The translations under genes were made by a program, and so were the position numbers. Under the pieces are notes generated by a model, which did not search any database, was not told where the DNA came from, and saw only the letters and a program-made list of their open reading frames with translations. A stretch of DNA of 64,000 nt from Acheta domesticus (lineage: Eukaryota; Arthropoda; Insecta; Orthoptera; Gryllidae). Location: positions 4,277,217-4,341,216 of the forward strand of contig JAHLJT010009355.1 of NCBI GenBank assembly GCA_031308135.1, written 5' to 3'. Of this stretch, positions 60,801 to 64,000 are shown piece after piece (the first letter of the stretch is position 1; each line of letters starts with the position of its first letter).

Positions 60801-62837
60801 TTCTTTACAGTAAACTGTAAACTTTTTACAACTGGCAGAATCTTACACACTATCTCCATTTGCAAGTATCAAAAGATAATTAATACAAGAAAATATTTCT
60901 TGACAACAAAATCAACTCACTTAATCTGTGCTCTTAAGTCCCGGACTAAATCAGACTCTGTAACTTTAGCATCTTTAGCATTGCGATGCTGTTCCTTATG
61001 GTCTTTCTCAGTTTTAACCTCTTTCTTAATATCTTTATCTCGTTTGGCATCCTTCTCTTTCTTTATAGGAGGTGACGTCATTTGTCTATCTTTGTCTGCT
61101 TCACGATCTCCTTCCTCACACTGTAAGAAAAGGAACTTGATAAAATATGACTGTTACTCAGTATGAACAAGCAAGTGCATTTTAATACTGTTACAACATA
61201 CCTCTGTTTCTTCTTCTAGACCTTCTTTACTGCTACTAAGCCCTGGCTCCTCTTTAATTTTAACAGATTCTTGAACCAATGTTTGTTCCTCCTCTTTACA
61301 AGATGATTCAGAGAGTGAACCCTCTTTATTTTCCTGAACTGACTGTTGCCCTACTTTTCCTTGAAGATCTTCCACTTCCTTCTTCAGCTGTTACAAAAAA
61401 CAAAGCATTTCAAAATTACTGAAAATGATTGAAAAAGATTCAGTCCAGTAGCACTGGAAAGAAATGGTCACCTAAAAAAAGAAATAAAGAAAATTCAAAA
61501 TGCCATGCCAAAATTACATTTTAATAATAAATGTGGTAGAGGACTATCTAAGAGCAGAGTCTTTCATTTTACAATGCACTGACATGTTCCTTATACAGTA
61601 TAAGAAAATTGTCTAGACTTGGAATTCTCAAACATTTCCTTGCATTAACCCCTATTAAAAAGAATGATTTGCTTTTTTTGACTCCTTTGATTTTTCTCTT
61701 ATATACAGCACATAACAATCGTTACAAATATGATTGCCAGTTTACTTCTTAAAAGACAACAATTTGAGAAAGGATATGAGCAAAAGTTTAAAAAAATTGT
61801 TTATTACATTTAAGTTTTAATATTTTTAAATTATTTCAATTTTTACAAACAGAAACAAGGTTTCAGAAACAAATCAGACTAATTTTTTATAATAATGGGC
61901 TGTAAAAACCATGGACTAATTGAACAAAAGATCAATTTTCATTAATGAGAATGATATTCCAGAAGATAAACAAAGTTGTAATGTATTATCATATAAATGT
62001 TTTTAACCTTTATGCAAGGAACCAATTTATTTTCAACTTCATATTTTTTATTTTTTGTAATCATTAGGATCTTGATTATAGTGATCAGTCACTAGTGCAT
62101 ATGTAACTATTGACCGCTTGTTCATCACAAGAGAACCCTTGATATTGGTACCCAGCATTAGGAACTCCTGGTCTAGACTAACAGTAACATTGAGCACTAG
62201 CTTACCTTTGGAATTTCAGAGTTCACTTCTTTGTATTTTCGCTTGTAACGATGAACCTCTCCTTTTAATTGCTGATTGTGGTTCTGTAAAGATGTGATAA
62301 GATGTCTCATTTCTCGATTTATAGGACCAGTCTGTTCATTTGCAGCAAGATTTTGCTCGAATTCTATTCTGAGCATTTCATATTCCTTTCTTAGTTGGGC
62401 AAGAACATCTTCTAATTGTATAACTTCTGTCCTAAGCTTTTTCTGAGCCATTAATTCCTCGCTCTACAGTAAAATAAATAATTCCAAATATTAAAGTTAC
62501 ATTTAACATTACTTGGTCTCTAGTAAACAAAAAGGTAATTTTGCAATAAAACAGAAAAAGAAAATAAGAATAGTAGAAAAACAACAATAGTAAAAAAAAT
62601 TATAACAAAAGAAGAAAACAAGCAAATAAATGTCAATATTGTTGATCAATGGAGTGATCATACCTCCATCATTTCAATATGACGCAAATGAGCATTTTTG
62701 CTACTCTGCAACTGTTGCCGTGCTTCATCCAACTGTGTTTTCAGTTGCATTGACTCGTTGTACAAAACAGAGAACTGAGATTGTAAGCATTTGTATTCAG
62801 TAGTTTCAACAATTACAGATTCAGGGAGCTGTCGAAT
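37233..62837 (-). CDS. Bre1: Bre1 E3 ubiquitin ligase, C-terminal two thirds (11 exons, 5' end outside window)
   Basis: Known role of the family: Bre1/RNF20/RNF40 acts in the nucleus with the E2 Rad6/UBE2A to monoubiquitinate histone H2B, which promotes H3K4 and H3K79 methylation and transcription elongation. Seen here: eleven minus-strand exons whose GT-AG junctions restore one continuous frame of about 632 codons. The product is charged, heptad-rich coiled coil, including the family-typical blocks [48 protein letters not shown] and [14 protein letters not shown], and ends in a C3HC4 RING. Full-length insect Bre1 is roughly 1,000 residues, so the start codon, the Rad6-binding region and the promoter lie beyond 64000. 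Exons: 62664-62837, 62206-62463, 61202-61387, 60921-61120, 59486-59639, 59219-59383, 49600-49791, 42362-42554, 38793-38887 and 37233-37514 (ten CDS blocks), plus upstream exons off the window; the count of eleven includes the first off-window exon implied by the acceptor at 62838. No frameshift or stop interrupts the chain, so this is a functional gene. Confidence 0.96.
38342..38708 (-). mobile_element. tRNA-derived SINE family S1, copy 2 (Bre1 intron)
   Basis: On the minus strand it starts CCATCTCGGGTGGCTCAGAG (A-box-like TGGCTCAGAG) with a B-box-like GATTTCAAGTCC downstream. The body GGCCGGCTGCTCTGATTTG and TTTCCCTGATCAACACCAGG matches 21037-21458. It lies in the intron between the last two exons seen (38888 side is exonic), in the same orientation as Bre1. 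Confidence 0.8.
38793..38887 (-). CDS. Bre1: Bre1 exon (coiled coil)
   Basis: A 95-bp exon between a TTTCAG acceptor and a GTAATT donor (AC at 38791-38792). It starts with the last two bases of a split Glu codon and encodes [16 protein letters not shown] and then [15 protein letters not shown], ending in phase 0. It is too short and has no ATG near its start, so it is only visible by homology and frame. It joins HLE of the previous exon to EEIAQ of the RING exon. Confidence 0.94.
39680..40270. repeat. AT-rich interspersed repeat R, copy 3 (Bre1 intron)
   Basis: Contains AAATTTGGAGCTGTTCTTAA, GCAGCTGTAGGAAAACAGTG and TTCTCGAAAATTCAGAGTTA, shared with the copies at 21600, 30478 and 44185. It borders MITE 40272-40713 directly. 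Confidence 0.5.
40272..40713. mobile_element. MITE family A, complete copy (442 bp)
   Basis: Terminal inverted repeats of about 36 bp: TATTGTGCGATTTTTCTGAC with TGCCTCTGGCAGGT on the left, and TATAGTGTGATTTTTCTAAC with TGCCTCTGGCAGGT on the minus strand at the right. The interior matches 1-352. A minus-strand 30-codon frame at 40409-40501 is shared with 69-161 but has one stop here. Confidence 0.8.
42362..42554 (-). CDS. Bre1: Bre1 exon (coiled coil)
   Basis: A 193-bp exon, phase 0 in and phase 1 out. The acceptor is CAACAG and the donor is GTGAGC (rc at 42356-42361). It encodes 64 residues starting [18 protein letters not shown] and ending AADLKLHL plus one base. The last G joins AA of the next exon to make Glu. 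Confidence 0.95.
42785..43428 (+). pseudogene. LINE fragment: end of reverse transcriptase, zinc knuckle and (ATT)n tail
   Basis: A plus-strand frame reads [35 protein letters not shown] and [19 protein letters not shown], as in the C-terminal region of LINE reverse transcriptases. Further on, [13 protein letters not shown] and [15 protein letters not shown] show a decayed zinc knuckle in which two Cys positions are replaced. (ATT)n at 43389-43428 is its likely 3' tail. Frameshifts are present; it lies antisense to Bre1. Confidence 0.75.
44185..44610. repeat. AT-rich interspersed repeat R, copy 4
   Basis: AAAAATTTGGAGCTGTTTTT, TTTTGTAGCTGTAGGAAAAC and CCAATTTTCGAAAATTTAG match the other copies. 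It lies inside the pogo-like element. Confidence 0.5.
45010..45183. mobile_element. MITE family A, short copy (174 bp) nested in the pogo-like element
   Basis: Inverted ends of about 65 bp: TACTGTGATTTATTCAACTC, TCTGGCAGGTATCAGCTGCT on the left, and on the minus strand TATAGTGCGACTTTTGTAAC, TCTAGGAGATATCATCTG at the right, meeting at TTTCATCCAATCGG in both arms. The unique centre is about 40 bp. Confidence 0.8.
46034..46450. repeat. Polypurine tract (GGGAGA)n, about 417 bp
   Basis: Almost only A and G on the plus strand, in GGGAGGAGGGAG and GGGGAGAGAGGAGAGCGA units. Glu/Gly/Arg frames on the plus strand and Ser/Pro/Leu frames on the minus strand are artefacts. It directly follows the LINE end. 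Confidence 0.95.
47060..47212. mobile_element. Fold-back MITE (153 bp)
   Basis: ATTAGGTCATTGTTATACCT on the left is inverted as AGGTGTAACAATGATCTAAT on the right, and the arms continue through CCTGCCTTA-AAAATGAAT for about 45 bp. Confidence 0.8.
47284..47736. mobile_element. Candidate inverted-repeat element
   Basis: CTGGTCACGCGACTTTTCTT followed by GATGTCTCCCAG is inverted at 47698-47736 (CTCAGACGTCAAGAAAAGTC, GCGCGACTAG). The arms match over about 38 bp. No target duplication identified. Confidence 0.45.
48185..48290 (+). mobile_element. SINE family S1 fragment
   Basis: GGCCGGCTGCTCTGATCATT, TTTCCCCGATCAACACGAGG and GAATGCCGGAGCAATACC match the bodies at 21037-21458 and 38342-38708, in the opposite orientation. 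Head and tail are missing. Confidence 0.65.
48816..48850. repeat. (AAT)n microsatellite
   Basis: About eleven AAT units in a Bre1 intron. Confidence 0.9.
49600..49791 (-). CDS. Bre1: Bre1 exon (coiled coil, [19 protein letters not shown] block)
   Basis: A 192-bp exon of 64 codons, phase 0 at both ends. The acceptor is GTTTAG and the donor is GTAAGT (rc at 49594-49599). It carries [20 protein letters not shown], one of the most conserved stretches of the Bre1/RNF20 coiled coil, and ends [14 protein letters not shown]. It lies between two large introns of 7.0 kb and 9.4 kb. Confidence 0.96.
49792..53650. other. Bre1 intron, 5' two fifths not assigned
   Basis: First part (genomic left) of the 9.4-kb intron 49792-59218. 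AT-rich, with a G run at 50230-50238. Frames such as 51794-52138 have no recognised motif. Confidence 0.4.
53651..53945 (+). mobile_element. tRNA-derived SINE (second family), Bre1 intron
   Basis: An A-box-like CTTGGTCAGCG (53671-53681) and a B-box-like GGGTTTGATTACTGG (53707-53721) stand at polymerase III promoter spacing. The body AGGCAAGATTTCCTTGCAAT and AGGGAGGTCACCGGTCGG leads to a tail with repeated ATACATTCATACATA at 53918-53935. Antisense to Bre1. Confidence 0.65.
55124..55247. repeat. Polypurine (GAA)n/(GAAAAA)n tract
   Basis: Pure A/G on the plus strand, units AGAAGAAAAA and then AAG repeats. Frames across it are artefacts. Confidence 0.95.
55250..59218. other. Bre1 intron, unassigned AT-rich DNA
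   Basis: Remainder of the 9.4-kb intron. Three AAATGCC-type motifs at 56200-56280 (ATAAATGCCACTTCTGCATG) recall those at 16450-16495. No coding region recognised. Confidence 0.4.
59219..59383 (-). CDS. Bre1: Bre1 exon (coiled coil and linker)
   Basis: A 165-bp exon of 55 codons, phase 0 at both ends. The acceptor is AAACAG and the donor is GTAAGT (rc at 59213-59218). It encodes [20 protein letters not shown], a coiled-coil stretch, and then a polar Gly/Ser linker ([17 protein letters not shown]). It is followed by a compact 102-bp intron on its 5' side. Confidence 0.94.
59486..59639 (-). CDS. Bre1: Bre1 exon (coiled coil)
   Basis: A 154-bp exon that starts with the third base of a split Lys codon. 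The acceptor is TTCTAG and the donor is GTAAAG. It encodes [20 protein letters not shown] and ends [16 protein letters not shown]. The DMYKGV segment is typical of RNF20/40 proteins. Confidence 0.95.
60921..61120 (-). CDS. Bre1: Bre1 exon (Lys/Glu-rich linker)
   Basis: A 200-bp exon, phase 0 in and phase 2 out. The acceptor is TTACAG and the donor is GTGAGT (rc at 60915-60920). It encodes a Lys/Asp-rich, probably disordered segment beginning [20 protein letters not shown] and ending in conserved [13 protein letters not shown]. It contains VKTE, which fits the sumoylation consensus psi-K-x-E; that is inference only. Confidence 0.92.
61202..61387 (-). CDS. Bre1: Bre1 exon (acidic linker)
   Basis: A 186-bp exon of 62 codons, phase 0 at both ends. 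The acceptor is TAACAG and the donor is GTATGT (rc at 61196-61201). It begins [20 protein letters not shown], then becomes acidic and low in complexity. It includes VKIKEEPG, a canonical psi-K-x-E-type sumoylation motif. The intron to the next exon is only 81 bp. Confidence 0.92.
62206..62463 (-). CDS. Bre1: Bre1 exon (highly conserved coiled coil)
   Basis: A 258-bp exon of 86 codons, phase 0 at both ends. The acceptor is ACTGTAG and the donor is GTAAGC. It contains [38 protein letters not shown] and [20 protein letters not shown], which match the Bre1/RNF20 core closely. Confidence 0.97.
62664..62837 (-). CDS. Bre1: Bre1 exon (coiled coil), most 5' exon in window
   Basis: A 174-bp exon of 58 codons, phase 0 at both ends. 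The acceptor is TTGCAG (rc at 62838-62843) and the donor is GTATGA. It begins [20 protein letters not shown] and ends [10 protein letters not shown]. The acceptor on its 5' side shows that at least one more exon exists upstream, beyond the window end. Confidence 0.95.
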
Positions 62838-63749
62838 CTGCAAAAAATGTGTACAAACTAAAACCATGACGTATTTTACCAAAGTATGAAAATCTAAAAT
62901 ATCATTTATAACACATTTACAACACCAAATATATTTTACCAAAGAGGTGAATAATTCATTAGCAAATAACACAATGAAATACATTTTGAACAAGTACAGA
63001 AACAAAATCAACAGGAAAGATTTTAGCTAAAAATGGAAGTAAGAATGTTTACTCAGTGGAACGAGGAGCTTCAAAAGACAGTATGACAATCACGTCCTGC
63101 TTTGCAACAAGTGGACTCGTCACTAGTCCAATGATTATCTATCCATATACACATGTAACAGAAAGAATTGCTGAAACAGTCCCACATAGCTAAGGGAGTT
63201 GAAAAAGTAACGACAGATGACAAGTGAGGTATTCTATAAATAGATTTGAAATAAATTCAATCTATTTCTATTAAAAAAATGCCATCACACTCCCTGATTC
63301 TATTTGTAAACAACCAGAAGACACATACAACATACGAAAAGAACCGAATATGCTCAGATATGAAAATTGAGGATATTACAATAAACCCTAACAGCACTTA
63401 TATAAAATAATTAATTTATATTAAATCTGTATCTTACAAATTGTGGGTTTTCATGGGTAATATAATAATTAATTGAATATATCATTATATTAGTTATTTC
63501 TGTTAGAAATAAGTCCGAAGACAATTTCTGTCATGTTGGCCAATCACTCTACAAAATGACCAGTTTTTTATTAAAAAATGAATTAATAACATAACGTTCA
63601 TTTTCTGATAGAAATTACAGTTAAGATAAGTAAAAGGACCATTGGACAGTAGAAAATTGTAGCAAACTTTTAAAATTTTACTTTTCAAATAAGTTAATAC
63701 CGTCACCACTCTTAAGCGGGCAATCACTGTACGGTCTACCCTAGGATTA
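62838..63749. other. Bre1 intron extending upstream
   Basis: No exon-like conserved sequence is seen between the acceptor at 62838 and the element at 63750. The previous exon must lie beyond the window. Confidence 0.6.
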
Positions 63750-64000
63750 CAGTGAAACCCCAATTTAGTAAAACTCCGTTTGAAGAAGATTCTGCTTTTA
63801 GGTGAAGTATTTCCTGTATTAAGAAGACTGCCTTGAACAATGCATTTCTATCCCCGAGTGATCATACATTAAAAAAACAACAAAAAACATGCACACACGC
63901 ATGCACACACCCCCCCTCCCCCCTATCATTGAAGGTCAGTCAGGTATTTTTCAACAGGACACTAACACTTTTGGGACCAATGTTTGCACTTTCCATAGCC
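63750..64000 (+). mobile_element. Left end of a pogo-like element, cut by the window edge
   Basis: TA at 63748-63749 is followed by CAGTGAAACCCCAATTTAGT, the same terminal style (CAGT, then a CC-rich step) as the elements at 20286 and 43950. The right end is not in the window. Confidence 0.5.

Noticed and set aside
1..64000. CRISPR array, bacterial defence island, prophage or viral insertion
   Set aside because: Introns, SINEs and eukaryotic transposons throughout; no regularly spaced repeats and no viral structural or replication gene seen.

Overview
The window is arthropod nuclear DNA, most likely from an insect with a large, transposon-rich genome. This rests on the only host gene (a conserved animal E3 ligase split by GT-AG introns of 81 bp to 9.4 kb), on tRNA-derived SINEs, pogo/Tigger, hAT, mariner and RTE/CR1-type LINE remnants, on many microsatellites, and on a short TTAGG run. 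I cannot name the species. A hemimetabolous insect (for example Blattodea) is a guess from genome style only.

Right part (37.2 kb to the window end, minus strand): the C-terminal two thirds of Bre1 (RNF20/RNF40 family), the E3 ligase that works with Rad6/UBE2A to monoubiquitinate histone H2B. Eleven exons joined in frame by GT-AG introns give about 632 residues of coiled coil ending in a C3HC4 RING. The start codon and N-terminal exons lie beyond position 64000. The introns hold SINEs, two LINE fragments and a nest of elements: a MITE inside a pogo-like element inside a LINE inside Bre1 intron 8 as counted in this window.

Left part (1 to about 36 kb): no host gene that I can support. It is a mosaic of mobile elements. 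The clearest are a 2,228-bp Tigger element (2682-4909, TA target duplication, frameshifted transposase, inserted in a SINE); a 2,369-bp hAT element (13223-15591, perfect 8-bp duplication GTCGTAAC) with two smaller relatives; a 748-bp mariner-type element with terminal repeats of about 100 bp (17250-17997); several MITEs with target duplications; fold-back elements; and a nested structure at 24.2-27.1 kb. Three CpG-dense segments (about 0.64-0.9, 19.47-19.7 and 29.74-30.02 kb) look like CpG-island or GC-rich repeat DNA without a recognisable gene.

The least explained structures are a cluster of nine degenerate 14-mers in both orientations at 34.0-34.74 kb, a fold-back element at 10.07-10.29 kb whose minus strand can form a hammerhead-like three-way junction, and a MITE family carrying a conserved 30-codon reading frame. 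No prokaryotic-type system, CRISPR array, rRNA gene or intact tRNA gene was seen.
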